A stretch of DNA of 64,000 nucleotides from Lacipirellula parvula (GCF_009177095.1 NZ_AP021861.1:4880501-4944500); one strand, 5' to 3'; shown: positions 1-8,538, numbered from the stretch's first letter. Made by a program: numbers and translations. Notes: generated from the letters alone by a model not told the origin.

Positions 1-1
1 C

Positions 2-781
2 ACGCAGAACTCGTTTGCGTACGACATCGGCGATAGCCAGTACGCCGCCACCGGCCGCATCACCTGCGTCCCATGGTCCGACTGCGACGATCGCGAGCTC
101 ATCCACCTCGCCGTTGCCGGTTCGTACCGCGGCCTCGATCAGGAAGAGGAAGTCTCGACCGGCAACATCCGCGTCCGCAGCCGCGCGTCGCTCCGTAACG
201 GCCCCGGCCCGCTCAACCCAACGATCGCCGACACCAACTTCGCCGGCCGCATCTTTGCTGACAACCAGTTGCTGCTGAACCCCGAGTTCGCCTACGTCCA
301 CGGCCCGTGGCTCTTCCAGAGCGAATACTGCGGCGGCTGGATCAACGGCGGCACGTTCACGCCGATCGGCGGCGCCCCCATCGACCCCGGTCAGGTCTTC
401 TTTCAAGGAAGCTACGTCAACGTCCTTTACTTCCTCACCGGGGAGCACCGCGCCTACGACCGCCACGAAGCCCGCTTCGGCCGCGTGATCCCCAACGAAA
501 ACGCGATGCGACTCCGCGACGGCACGCTCACGGGCCTAGGCGCCTGGCAAATCGGCGCCCGCTACGGCTTCCTCGACCTCAACGACGCCGGTATCGCCGG
601 CGGCTACATTCAAGATTTGACGCTCGGCCTCAACTGGTTCCTGAACCCGCACGCGAAGCTGCAGTTCAACTACATCGCCGACCACGTCGACAATCGCCTC
701 CGCAACAACGCCGGCGTCGTCACTGCGGTGAACGACGCCTTCCTCACCGGCTTCGGGGTGCGGTTCGCTTGCGATTTCTAG
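2..781 (+). CDS. Phosphate-selective porin (OprO/OprP-like) outer-membrane protein, 5' truncated by window edge
   Basis: The frame is open from base 2 to a TAG at 779-781, so only the C-terminal 259 or so residues are visible and the start lies outside the window. The visible part carries the AYDIGDSQYAATGR and RITCVPW type strands and ends in an aromatic residue (CDF), as expected for a 16-strand outer-membrane porin of the OprO/OprP type found in many planctomycetes. The stretch LTLGLNWFLNPHAKLQFNY is a typical late beta-strand hairpin of this family. Its role would be diffusion of anionic solutes across the outer membrane. Substrate specificity cannot be judged. No terminator is evident after the stop. 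Confidence 0.75.
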   Translation, partial: TQNSFAYDIGDSQYAATGRITCVPWSDCDDRELIHLAVAGSYRGLDQEEEVSTGNIRVRSRASLRNGPGPLNPTIADTNFAGRIFADNQLLLNPEFAYVHGPWLFQSEYCGGWINGGTFTPIGGAPIDPGQVFFQGSYVNVLYFLTGEHRAYDRHEARFGRVIPNENAMRLRDGTLTGLGAWQIGARYGFLDLNDAGIAGGYIQDLTLGLNWFLNPHAKLQFNYIADHVDNRLRNNAGVVTAVNDAFLTGFGVRFACDF

Positions 782-1200
782 CGGCAACCGACGTCTGAAC
801 GGCGGTATTAAACTCTCCGCGAAGTCGAAGCCGCGATTTCATCAAACCAGACTGACGACAGGCGTCGTCCATCTGATCCGCGCGCAGCCGCACTCAAGCC
901 GGTCGGACCGGTAATTCCGCCTTGGCGCTTCTGCGCGTCTGCCGACCATGAACATGGTTGCACGACGCTCATGCTATCGCGCTTCGCTCGATTGAGCATG
1001 AACGCTAAGCGCTCACTCGTCGCACGTCGCCATTTGAACGGTCGGAAGCCCCCTCCGCATTTCAGTGCGGCATAGCCGTTGCTCCTAATGAAAACGAACT
1101 GATGTCGTGCATCAGCTCGTGTGAAGCTTGCCTCGCAATCGACAGCGTGCAAGACGGAACAATGCAACAGACCAACGACAACGACTAGGGAGAAGCGGCG
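782..1200. other. Intergenic region without a supported gene
   Basis: This 419-base gap separates the porin from the PDZ gene. A 119-codon frame on the minus strand exists but has no recognisable protein features. A purine-rich ribosome binding site (AGGGAGAAG) lies at about 1187-1195, just ahead of the next start. Confidence 0.5.
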
Positions 1201-2316
1201 ATGAAATCGAATACGACCAAGCGACTAGGATTTATCTTCGCGGCTGCAGCCGCCCTGCTCATGGCGACGCCCGATTCCGCCTTCGCGCAACGCGGCGGCG
1301 GCGGTGGGCGTGGAGGCGGCGGACATGGAGGAGGCGCCCATGGCGGTGGCCCCGGTCGCGGCGGCGGTGGAGGGGGCGGCGGTTTCCACGGCGGAGGTGG
1401 GGGCGGCCCGCGCGGCGGTGGTAACCACGGAGGCGGCAACCACGGCGGCGGAGGTCCGCAGGGCCCATCCGGACCAGGCGGCCACTCTCACGCGAACCCA
1501 GGCGGGCCGGGCCGCGGCCCAGGGAACGGCAACCACGGCGATCCTCGCGGAGGGCATGGCGGTTATGGAAACAATTGGAACTCCGGCCCAGGCCGCGGCC
1601 TCAGCAACTTCTACGGCGGCAATTTTTATCGCTCGCCGTACGGCTATGGACCGAACCGTTACGGATCAGGCTACCGCGGCTACGGCAACTTCGGTCGCCC
1701 TGGCTACGGCATGGGCCTAGGCGTCGGCTACGGAAACTACGGCTACGGCTACTTCCCTTGGTACGCCGGACTCGCCGCGTACGGACTCGGCGCAGGACGG
1801 GGCTACGGCAGCGGCACGTTCATTGGGCAAAGCTACTCGACGAACTCCGCTCCAGTTGTGGTTGAGCAAGCCCAGACGGCGCAAAGCGTCGCAGCGGAGA
1901 ACGACTATGTGCCGCAGTTCAACGACACCGTCGCCGAGCTTGGCACGCGCGTCGACGGCGGCGCGGCCTTGGGCATCACCATGGATCCGGAATACCCCAA
2001 CGCGGCTGTGGTCAGAACAGTGACGCCTGGCAGTGCGGCGGCGAAGGCTCGCCTGCAGCCTGGGGACATGATCGCGTCAATCGACTCGATGCAGATCAGC
2101 AGCCCCACGGATGTGACGAACCTGATCGGAAGCATGCAACCGGGCGCCCGAGTCGGAATCCAGTTCGTGCGTCCGATTTTGCGATCGGAAGTTAGAGAGG
2201 CGGCGCCCGAGCGATTTCAAGCGCCTGCTGCTGTCGCGGCGCAGCAGCCCGAAGCCGCGCAGCCAACGCCCGTTCCTCCGTCGGCCCCGCAACCAGAGGA
2301 GCTACCTTCGCAATAG
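1201..2316 (+). CDS. Secreted glycine-rich protein with C-terminal PDZ domain
   Basis: The 371-residue product starts with a clear Sec signal peptide (residues 1 to about 30, ending AFAQ). A low-complexity region follows to about residue 215: first Gly/His-rich, then Gly/Tyr-rich. Residues about 255-325 form a PDZ domain (GALGITMDPEYPNAAVV, then SAAAKARLQPGDMIASID), the fold used by periplasmic proteases and scaffolds to bind C-terminal peptides. No protease domain is present, so this is probably an envelope scaffold or adaptor rather than an enzyme. The tail is Pro/Ala/Gln-rich. The ATG follows an AGGGAGAAG site by 5 nt. Glycine-rich regions of this kind often sit at the cell surface, but the actual role is unknown. 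Confidence 0.75.
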   Translation: MKSNTTKRLGFIFAAAAALLMATPDSAFAQRGGGGGRGGGGHGGGAHGGGPGRGGGGGGGGFHGGGGGGPRGGGNHGGGNHGGGGPQGPSGPGGHSHANPGGPGRGPGNGNHGDPRGGHGGYGNNWNSGPGRGLSNFYGGNFYRSPYGYGPNRYGSGYRGYGNFGRPGYGMGLGVGYGNYGYGYFPWYAGLAAYGLGAGRGYGSGTFIGQSYSTNSAPVVVEQAQTAQSVAAENDYVPQFNDTVAELGTRVDGGAALGITMDPEYPNAAVVRTVTPGSAAAKARLQPGDMIASIDSMQISSPTDVTNLIGSMQPGARVGIQFVRPILRSEVREAAPERFQAPAAVAAQQPEAAQPTPVPPSAPQPEELPSQ

Positions 2317-2360
2317 TTCCACGAGCGTGAACTAGCCGGCGGTTCGACTTGAAGCGTGTG

Positions 2361-2396
2361 AGCCCGGGACTCTCAAAAGGAGTTCCGGGCTTTTTT
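2361..2396 (+). terminator. Rho-independent terminator of the PDZ gene
   Basis: An AGCCCGGGACTC / GAGTTCCGGGCT stem with a 7-nt loop is followed by six T residues. It lies 45 nt after the stop codon of the PDZ gene. Confidence 0.85.
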
Positions 2397-2482
2397 GCTG
2401 CACCGCTAACTGAGGCGATGCTTGTCCCCGCCTTCGCAGGAAGCCAACCGGAAGCGTGCAGATTTATGTCTACGTAACAAAA

Positions 2483-2514
2483 AATGGGGGCTCCGGATCA
2501 CCGGAACCCCCATT
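2483..2514 (-). terminator. Terminator of tRNA-Pro (minus strand)
   Basis: AATGGGGGCTCCGG pairs with CCGGAACCCCCATT. On the minus strand the stem is followed by a T-run (the A-run at about 2478-2484 on the plus strand). It lies directly 3' of the tRNA. Confidence 0.8.
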
Positions 2515-2520
2515 CAAAAG

Positions 2521-2594
2521 TCGGGCCGACAGGATTCGAACCTGCGACCTTTTGACCCCCAGTCAAACGCGCTACCAGCCTGCGCTACGGCCCG
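2521..2594 (-). tRNA. tRNA-Pro (anticodon GGG)
   Basis: The reverse complement folds as a 74-nt cloverleaf. The 7-bp acceptor stem is CGGGCCG/CGGCCCG with discriminator A. The D-arm contains GCGCAGGCTGGTAGCGC. The anticodon stem is TTTGA/TCAAA around the loop CTGGGGG, giving GGG, which reads proline CCC/CCU. The T-arm contains GGTTCGAATCC. No CCA is encoded. Confidence 0.93.
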
Positions 2595-2863
2595 AACTTT
2601 TCTAGAAATCCCTCGACCGGCCGGCTCGCAGATCCAGCCAGCGAAGGACGGCCCAGCACGGAATGCCGGGCGGCGTGTAGTCCGGCTAGTTTATCAGCGG
2701 CCCGGTTTGCCGGCAATGGAGGGCTGCCGGCGGGTGTTTTCGCCAGCGCAGGGCGATTACAATCGGTCCATGCCTCAAGCGGCCCCTTTTCCGAGGTAAC
2801 TTTCAGATAACCGCCTCGCACCGGCCGTTCACTCGCCTTCGATTCGCCCCGGAGCCGTTCATC

Positions 2864-4144
2864 ATGCGTCGCCCCGTTCGTCTTCGCGTTTGCTTCTTGC
2901 TTGGCCTGCTATCGCTCCCCGCTGCCGCTCGCGGCGACGACAAGATCGACTTCGCCACGCAGATCCAGCCGATTCTGGTCGCCAAGTGCGCCGGCTGCCA
3001 TGGCGAAAAGAAGGCGGCCGCCAAGCTACGGCTCGACTCGGCCGACCAGATCAACGCCTTTGGCGAGAAGGACCACCTGCTCGTCGCCGGCAAGCCGGAT
3101 GAAAGCGAACTGTACCAACGGCTCGTCCTGCCGGCCGACGACAAGAAGCGGATGCCCAAGGGCCCCGACGGGCTCCCCGACGCAGAGATCGCGCTGATCA
3201 AGCAGTGGATCGAGCAGGGCGCCGTGCTGGCCGTGGCCGCCGCGGCGACGCCAGCCCCCGCTCCCGCCGATGCCCCGATGGCTGCGGACGAAGCCGCGAA
3301 GAAGAAAGCGGCCGAAGAAGCTAAGGCTGCGGAAGCAGCGCTGAAGGCCGCCGACGAAGCGGAACTCGCCAAGGTGACGGCCGCCCCGGCCGAAGCCATC
3401 GAGAAGGTCAAGCAAGCCGGTGGCAGCGTGATGCCGCTCTACGGCGAGAGTCCGCTGCTACAAGTGAGCTTTGCCCGTTCCGATTCCCCCGCAGGCGACG
3501 CGGCCCTCGCCGCGCTCGCAGGCGTCGCCGACCAAGTGGTGTGGCTCGACCTGAGCGGCGCCCAAGCGACCGGCGCTGGCTGGGGACAAGTGGCGGCGCT
3601 GAAGAACCTCAATCGCCTCCATCTCGAAAAGTCTAGCGTCGACGATGCGAGCCTCGCCGGGATCGCAGCACTGCCGCGGCTGGAGTACCTCAACCTCTAC
3701 GCCACCGGCGTTACCGATGCGGGGCTTGAGCATCTGAAGGCCGCCAAACGACTCCGCAAGCTCTACCTATGGCAAACAAAGGTCGGCTACGATCCGGCCC
3801 TCGCGCTGCAGGGGGCGACGCCTGGCCTCGAAGTGAATCTCGGCTGGGATCACCCTGGCGTCGTGAAGGCGCGGCTGACGAAGGAACTCGAAATCGCCAA
3901 GAAGTCGGTCGAGGAATCGACCGCCAAGGCGACCGAAGCTCAGAAGACGCTCGAAGCGGCCAACGCCGAGAAGACGGCCGCCGAAGCGAAGCTGAAGGAA
4001 GTCGACGACCAGCTGAAGGCGCTCGAAGCACCACCGGTTGCCGAAGCGACGACGCCGGCCGCAGAAGCGGCCGCCCCAGCGCCGGCGGCTGAAGCGGCGC
4101 CTACTGCGGAAGCAGCTCCAGCCGAGCAAGCCGCGGCGAAATAG
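2864..4144 (+). CDS. Secreted c-type cytochrome-domain / leucine-rich-repeat / coiled-coil protein
   Basis: The product has 426 residues. Residues 1-24 are a signal peptide. Residues about 28-125 form a planctomycete-type cytochrome c domain with one haem site, CAGCH at 42-46, and a likely distal methionine in RMPKGPDG. An Ala/Lys-rich linker follows. Residues about 185-320 contain degenerate leucine-rich repeats (LVWLDLSG, LNRLHLEKS, LEYLNLYATGVTDAGLEHL, LRKLYLWQT). Residues about 335-385 are a charged coiled coil, and the last 40 residues are an Ala/Pro/Glu tail. The haem domain suggests an envelope electron-transfer or redox-sensing role; the LRR suggests protein binding. This combination is common in planctomycetes but its function is not established. 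Confidence 0.8.
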   Translation: MRRPVRLRVCFLLGLLSLPAAARGDDKIDFATQIQPILVAKCAGCHGEKKAAAKLRLDSADQINAFGEKDHLLVAGKPDESELYQRLVLPADDKKRMPKGPDGLPDAEIALIKQWIEQGAVLAVAAAATPAPAPADAPMAADEAAKKKAAEEAKAAEAALKAADEAELAKVTAAPAEAIEKVKQAGGSVMPLYGESPLLQVSFARSDSPAGDAALAALAGVADQVVWLDLSGAQATGAGWGQVAALKNLNRLHLEKSSVDDASLAGIAALPRLEYLNLYATGVTDAGLEHLKAAKRLRKLYLWQTKVGYDPALALQGATPGLEVNLGWDHPGVVKARLTKELEIAKKSVEESTAKATEAQKTLEAANAEKTAAEAKLKEVDDQLKALEAPPVAEATTPAAEAAAPAPAAEAAPTAEAAPAEQAAAK

Positions 4145-4171
4145 CGGCGATCAAACGTGCCGTTCGCCAAC

Positions 4172-4255
4172 TAGCCCCGGGCTCCGCCCGGGGGTCGCCT
4201 TCCATTCCGATAGGCTGCGTCGCGCGTTGTGCTACCCCCGGGCGGAGCCCGGGGC
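4172..4255. repeat. REP/BIME-like palindromic element, copy 1
   Basis: The two arms, TAGCCCCGGGCTCCGCCCGG and its inverted partner GGGCGGAGCCCGGGGC, flank about 38 nt. Each arm also folds on itself (CCCCGGGC-TCC-GCCCGGGG). Further copies lie at 6290, 10938, 40321 and 41768. The element covers the stop codon of the converging minus-strand DinB-like gene. Confidence 0.9.
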
Positions 4256-4801
4256 GAAAAAAGACGCGCTTCCCCACGACTGCTCGTTGTACGCTGCCGA
4301 TCCCCCACGGGGGATGGTGAGCGTCGTCCACTGCTCGCCCGCCCAGTGCCGCGCTAGGATCACGATCTGCCCCACATGGTACGAGGCGTGCGCCAGCGAC
4401 CGCTGAATTGCCAGCGGCACGGAGTGGGACTCGCCTCGAACAGCGACTGTTCGCTCCAAATCAGTCGGCGAGAGCGCCGCCAGCGTCGTAAACAACTGGT
4501 TCCAAGCCGCGTCCCACGTGGCAAGCAGTTCCGCGCGTCCGACGTTCGCATCGACAAACTCGCGGTCGCGGTTCCGCCACGGCTTTTCGCCGTCGCTCGT
4601 GAGGAAGTCGGTCCAGCGCGAGGCGAGATTTCCCGACAGATGTTGCACGATCAGAGCGATCGAGTTCGTCTCGGCGTCGAGCGTGCGATGGAGCGCCTCG
4701 TCGCTCACTTGCACGATAGCCCGGTCGGCCAACGACTTGTGGTATTGAAATGATAGCTGCGTTGCTTCCAACCAATGCAACGCGACGGCGGATGAATCCA
4801 T
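4232..4801 (-). CDS. DinB-like / DUF1572 family four-helix protein
   Basis: Starting at the ATG at 4799-4801 the product has 189 residues. The frame is open further upstream, but that part is low quality and would run into the next gene. It resembles DinB/DUF1572 proteins: a four-helix bundle with HHH-type metal ligands, seen here in IVQHLSGNLASRW, FTTLAAL and LAHASYHVGQIVILAR. The HVGQI motif is the family signature. Members include metal-dependent thiol transferases and damage-inducible proteins; the substrate here is unknown. The last residues (FFAPGSARG) and the stop codon lie inside the REP element at 4172-4255, so the C-terminus looks altered by repeat insertion. Confidence 0.75.
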   Translation of the reverse strand: MDSSAVALHWLEATQLSFQYHKSLADRAIVQVSDEALHRTLDAETNSIALIVQHLSGNLASRWTDFLTSDGEKPWRNRDREFVDANVGRAELLATWDAAWNQLFTTLAALSPTDLERTVAVRGESHSVPLAIQRSLAHASYHVGQIVILARHWAGEQWTTLTIPRGGSAAYNEQSWGSASFFAPGSARG

Positions 4802-4865
4802 TTTCGACCTCGACGATGCTCGGCGTTTTTCAAAGCGTAATTCACCACGCGCCAGTCGAGAGTAG

Positions 4866-6140
4866 TCAAGTCTGCAACGCGCGCCAGCGACGCGAGCCTG
4901 CCAGTGTCGCCAACGCAAACAGCATGGCTCCCCATCCAGCCGGCTCAGGCACGCTCGCCGGAATCGCACTTCCAAACTGCGTTCCAAGCGCCGTTCGCCA
5001 CGAGACGAGGTCCCGCCCGTTAACGAATCCGTCTCCATTCGCATCGCCGGCGCCATTGTTTACTTGGCCGCTAAGCCCGCTGTTGCGTTGCCAAATGAGG
5101 AAGTCGGCGCCGTCGACGACGCCGTTGTAGTCAAAATCAGCTGGCCCCGCGCTTGCCGCGTAGGCGGTCACGTAACTCGACGCACGCCAATAGCCGTAGC
5201 CGCTGCTATCGCCCGGGCGAATGCCGTCGATCTGGTACTCAACCGTGTGCCGCTTCCCAGGGGTTAGGTACTGGGTGACGTCGATTTGAATCGGATCGAC
5301 GTCGTCGCCAGGAATCCAGCCGGCGCGATCGAGGTCAGACGACCACACGTCGCCCCATCGCCCCGAGGTCGGATTCACGCTGCGAAAGTTGCGACCGTCG
5401 GTCCGCCACGGGATGCCCTGCCAGACTTGCGTCCCGTCGATAAGGATGCGGTGGGTCCGCTGCGTGAATTCGTCGCCGCCGTTGCCGTCGCTGGCATGGC
5501 CGGAGGGAAGATAGTTGAGAATCACTTTGCCAACTGAATTCGGCACGCCGATGAAGCTCACCGAATTCCGCCCGTTGGGATACTCCCCCGCCCGCCAGTC
5601 TTGATCGTTCATCAGCGGTCGGCCCCATATAGGAGCGCGATTCGCCGTTTCGTCCGTTATGGTCAAACTAAAGTCGAGGGTACGTGCGGCTTGCACCCAC
5701 GTGTCAACGAACGCTCTGATTTTGAGTTGTCCGTTCCGCAACGTGGGAATCAGCGCGGTGATGTCTTGCTGGTGGGTCGTCGTCCCGCCGAACGCCGTGA
5801 TGAACTTATGCAGTTCCACGTCTCCCGCGGCGGTGGCGACGTAGATGTTGCCCGCGCGATCCCAGGCGTCGCTTCCGGCGGTGAGTTTCAGATTCGTCGT
5901 GACGCGCGAGAACGGACCGAGTTCCGGCAGCGTGATCGTCCGCTCGATAATCCGGCCGTTATCAAGAATAGACACGCCTGGTTGCGCGTTCCAACTGGCA
6001 TTGCCGCCGAATTGGATGCCGGCGTTCTTGAAAACGTCAATCGTGGTCTGCGCCGCGTTGGCCGTCGCCGACCATGTCGATCCGATAGCCGCCGCGATCA
6101 GCGCGAAGAGCCTCGCGCGAGTCTTCCTGTGAAGTCTCAT
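4866..6140 (-). CDS. PNGase F-like domain protein with dockerin-type repeats and PEP-CTERM anchor
   Basis: The chosen ATG at 6138-6140 (MRLHRKTRAR) gives 424 residues with a signal peptide ending near ANAAQ and a GAGGCGGC-type ribosome site. The body (TTIDVFKNAGIQFGG, then LPELGPFSRV, RNFRSVNPTSGRWGDVW, GWIPGDDVDPI, GYWRASSYVTAY) resembles the paired jelly-roll domains of peptide-N-glycosidase F, which removes N-glycans from glycoproteins. A dockerin-like EF-hand pair follows (DFDYNGVVDGADF, GDANGDGFVNGRD). The protein ends with a PEP-CTERM signal (VPEPAGW, hydrophobic helix, RRWR). It is probably exported and then processed by an exosortase. The glycosidase assignment is moderate and the catalytic residues were not verified. 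Confidence 0.65.
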   Translation of the reverse strand: MRLHRKTRARLFALIAAAIGSTWSATANAAQTTIDVFKNAGIQFGGNASWNAQPGVSILDNGRIIERTITLPELGPFSRVTTNLKLTAGSDAWDRAGNIYVATAAGDVELHKFITAFGGTTTHQQDITALIPTLRNGQLKIRAFVDTWVQAARTLDFSLTITDETANRAPIWGRPLMNDQDWRAGEYPNGRNSVSFIGVPNSVGKVILNYLPSGHASDGNGGDEFTQRTHRILIDGTQVWQGIPWRTDGRNFRSVNPTSGRWGDVWSSDLDRAGWIPGDDVDPIQIDVTQYLTPGKRHTVEYQIDGIRPGDSSGYGYWRASSYVTAYAASAGPADFDYNGVVDGADFLIWQRNSGLSGQVNNGAGDANGDGFVNGRDLVSWRTALGTQFGSAIPASVPEPAGWGAMLFALATLAGSRRWRALQT

Positions 6141-6289
6141 GTGCCGCCTCTGACTGCCGAAGAGATGCCTGTTCCGAGGCTGCATTTTAGCTGCCGTCGC
6201 TCGACGTTGCATCACGTCGTTGTGGCTCAATTGGCTTTGCGATCGGTTGGCATTCGCGTTCTTTGCGCGAGCGCGAATGGCATCGATTC

Positions 6290-6375
6290 TAGCCCCGGGC
6301 TCCGCCCGGGGGTCGGCATCCATTCAAGTGGGCTCCGTCGCGCGTAGTGCCACCCCCGGGCGGAGCCCGGGGCTA
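6290..6375. repeat. REP/BIME-like palindromic element, copy 2
   Basis: It has the same double-hairpin structure as the element at 4172. It lies between the PNGase-like gene start and the 3' end of the aminotransferase gene. Confidence 0.9.
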
Positions 6376-6400
6376 GACTCGACGGCAAACTTGGCGTCTC

Positions 6401-7300
6401 TCAAACGACGACCTCGCCCGTCGTCGCCGTCAGCTCGCGGAACAGCTGCTGCAATCTCGCAAGCACCGGCCGCTCGTTCGATCGCCCGATCGCGCGGCTG
6501 TCGACCTCCACCACTGGCGTCAGCTCGCCCATCGTGCCAGTGCAGAAGGCTTCGTCGGCGCGGTAGAGTTCCGCCAAACTAAAATCGCCTTCGCGAGACG
6601 GGATGCCATGCTCCGCGCACAGTTGCAAGACAACCGAGCGCGTAATCCCTTCGGGACAAGCGACCGTCGTCGGCGTCTGCGCGACGCCATCGGCAACGAA
6701 GAAAATGTGCGTCGCGTTCGTCTCGGCGATAAAGCCTCGGCCGTCGAGCATCAGCGCATCGTCGGCGCCGGCGAAGTTTGCTTGGATCTTCGCGAGAATC
6801 GAGTTCAGCAGATTGTTGTGGTGAATCTTCGGATCGAGCACGTCAGGCCCCGGCCGGCGATAGCCCGACGTGATCAGCCGAATCCCCGACTGGTCGTAGA
6901 CTGGCGGCTTGAACTCAGCCAATACGATGAGCGTCGGCCCCGCTTGGTTCAGCCGGACATCCATCCCGCTGGTGATTTTCACGCCTCGCGTCAGCGTCAG
7001 ACGAATGTGCACGCCATCGTGCATTTGGTTCGCAGCGAGCGTGCGGCGGATCTCCGCGATAATTTGGTCGTGACTCGGTATCTGCGCGAACGCCAACGCT
7101 TGTGCCGAGTGCACGAGCCGATCGAGATGCTCGCGCAGCTTGAAGATCCGCCCGTTGTAGAGCCGCAGCCCTTCCCACACGGCGTCGCCTCCTTGCACCG
7201 CAGAATCAAAGGGACTAATCCCCGCCTCGTCGCGATGAACCAGCCGGCCGTTGATATTCACCTGCAAGTTGCGGTTGCGTTCGTCATATTTCTGCAGCAT
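6401..7300 (-). CDS. Class IV PLP aminotransferase (branched-chain / D-amino-acid type)
   Basis: The product has 299 residues from the ATG at 7300; an upstream start at 7333 is possible but less likely. It is a fold-type IV PLP enzyme. The Schiff-base lysine is K158 in LDPKIHHNN, and the cofactor-binding glutamate lies in FIAETNATHIF. CPEGITR and GTMGELTPV are the usual phosphate-binding and C-terminal motifs. It would transfer an amino group between a branched-chain or D-amino acid and a 2-oxo acid; which one cannot be told from sequence. The sulfotransferase-like gene upstream on the same strand (7533-8261) is a recurrent partner: plants carry the two domains in one protein. Confidence 0.85.
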   Translation of the reverse strand: MLQKYDERNRNLQVNINGRLVHRDEAGISPFDSAVQGGDAVWEGLRLYNGRIFKLREHLDRLVHSAQALAFAQIPSHDQIIAEIRRTLAANQMHDGVHIRLTLTRGVKITSGMDVRLNQAGPTLIVLAEFKPPVYDQSGIRLITSGYRRPGPDVLDPKIHHNNLLNSILAKIQANFAGADDALMLDGRGFIAETNATHIFFVADGVAQTPTTVACPEGITRSVVLQLCAEHGIPSREGDFSLAELYRADEAFCTGTMGELTPVVEVDSRAIGRSNERPVLARLQQLFRELTATTGEVVV

Positions 7301-7323
7301 GGCGTTGCCCTGAAAGCGAATAC

Positions 7324-7516
7324 TTTTAACCACGAAAAGGACGAAAGGAACGAAAGGGGAGGTGAGAAGAAATACTTCTACCGCGAATCACGCGAATTGA
7401 CGCGAATAAAATGCGATTGAAGTTACCTACTCATTATTCGCGCAGATTCGCGTAATTCGCGGTCCCCTCTTCTGCATTTCTAACTTTTCGTTCATTTCGT
7501 GTGTTTCGTGGTTAAA
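7324..7516. repeat. Compound inverted-repeat element (AACCACGAAA family)
   Basis: A perfect 14-bp terminal inverted repeat (TTTTAACCACGAAA at 7324-7337, complement at 7503-7516) encloses iterated ACGAAA units and an inner inverted set of CGCGAAT units. The element fills almost the whole gap between the sulfotransferase and aminotransferase genes and codes for nothing recognisable. Confidence 0.8.
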
Positions 7517-7532
7517 AACGCATTTCAAAAAC

Positions 7533-8261
7533 TCAACGCAAGCGATGCACATACAGTTGCTGATAAAGTCGCTCGCACTCGGCCAAGACGCCCGCCAGTC
7601 GCTCCGGCACCTCGACGCCCTTCGACTTGTATGGCGCGAACGTCGTCGTCTCGTACACCTTCGCGTACCAGAATGGCGCCCACGCGCCGTCGGTATCGCG
7701 CGGCCCCGGCGCCCACTGGAGCATCTCCTCGCGAAACGGCACGTCGACCGCATCGCAGAGCAGTGCGAGCATCCGCCGCGGGTTCCGCAACACGTCGGCC
7801 GCATCGAGCACCGGCGGCGTCAGCCCCGTGCGAGAGCGGACGCGCTCGAACAGCGCCGCCTGCTGCGGCAGGCCAGTGTCTTCGACGCGGGGATCAGGCA
7901 GAAACTCCAAGAGCGACGTGAGCATCTCGCGCGGATCGCGAATCAGAAAAGCGCTGGTGAGCCCGTCGATCCACTCCAACTCCACTTCCGGCAACAGATG
8001 GTGGGCCATCTGCTTCTGATAGAAAATCGGCCGCTCCTGCGGAATGGGCCCTGTGAGCCAGCGAATGACGCTCAAGAGTTCCGCGTCGTGGTTCGCAAGC
8101 GTTTCGTCGTAGCCGGGATGCCGCCGGTCGGCCGTCCTCGCGAGATAGTGGGCGTAGAGCGGTTCGTCGCACACCACGGCGTCGGCCCGGCTCCCCCAGG
8201 AGCGCATCATCGCCGTGGAAATGTTCCGCGGTCCCGACCACATGGCCAAACGAAGCGACAT
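7533..8261 (-). CDS. Sulfotransferase-like (PAPS-binding fold) protein
   Basis: From the ATG at 8259-8261 (MSLRLAMWSGPRN) the product has 242 residues, preceded by GGGGTGA. The P-loop-like SGPRNISTAMMRSW is the 5'-phosphosulfate loop of sulfotransferases. SAFLIRDPREMLTSLL matches the 3'-phosphate-binding region, and KSKGV near the end fits the C-terminal loop. It may transfer sulfate from PAPS to an unknown acceptor, or be a non-catalytic relative. It lies upstream of the class IV aminotransferase on the same strand, separated by about 230 bp of repeat DNA. Plant aminotransferase-like proteins with this domain at the N-terminus suggest a functional link. Confidence 0.75.
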   Translation of the reverse strand: MSLRLAMWSGPRNISTAMMRSWGSRADAVVCDEPLYAHYLARTADRRHPGYDETLANHDAELLSVIRWLTGPIPQERPIFYQKQMAHHLLPEVELEWIDGLTSAFLIRDPREMLTSLLEFLPDPRVEDTGLPQQAALFERVRSRTGLTPPVLDAADVLRNPRRMLALLCDAVDVPFREEMLQWAPGPRDTDGAWAPFWYAKVYETTTFAPYKSKGVEVPERLAGVLAECERLYQQLYVHRLR

Positions 8262-8538
8262 GCGTTCACCCCAAACCAGTTTGCGCAACGAAAAGCGGCA
8301 GACATTAACGACTAGCGAAACTCCACCGGCCAGTCGAGCGACGGCGAGATATCGCCTTTCGTCGTTCGGGCTTCGGCATTCGTCATTTCTGCCCTCGCCC
8401 CGACTTACATCGCCGGGGCGGGGAAATTACACTTTTACCCATTAGCTAGCAGCGCCGGCAATCTGCGCGCAAAGGATTTGCGCAAATGCCAGCGCGGCAG
8501 CCGCCTCGCTCCTCCATCCCGCACAAGAGGATGTTGCT

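Noticed and set aside
808-1167. 119-codon minus-strand frame between porin and PDZ gene
   Set aside because: No ribosome site, no domain, and composition unlike neighbouring proteins.
1185-1557. Proline- and alanine-rich minus-strand frames opposite the glycine-rich gene
   Set aside because: They arise from reading GGC repeats on the other strand.
2422-2799. Frames across the tRNA-Pro gene
   Set aside because: They run through a clear tRNA and its terminator.
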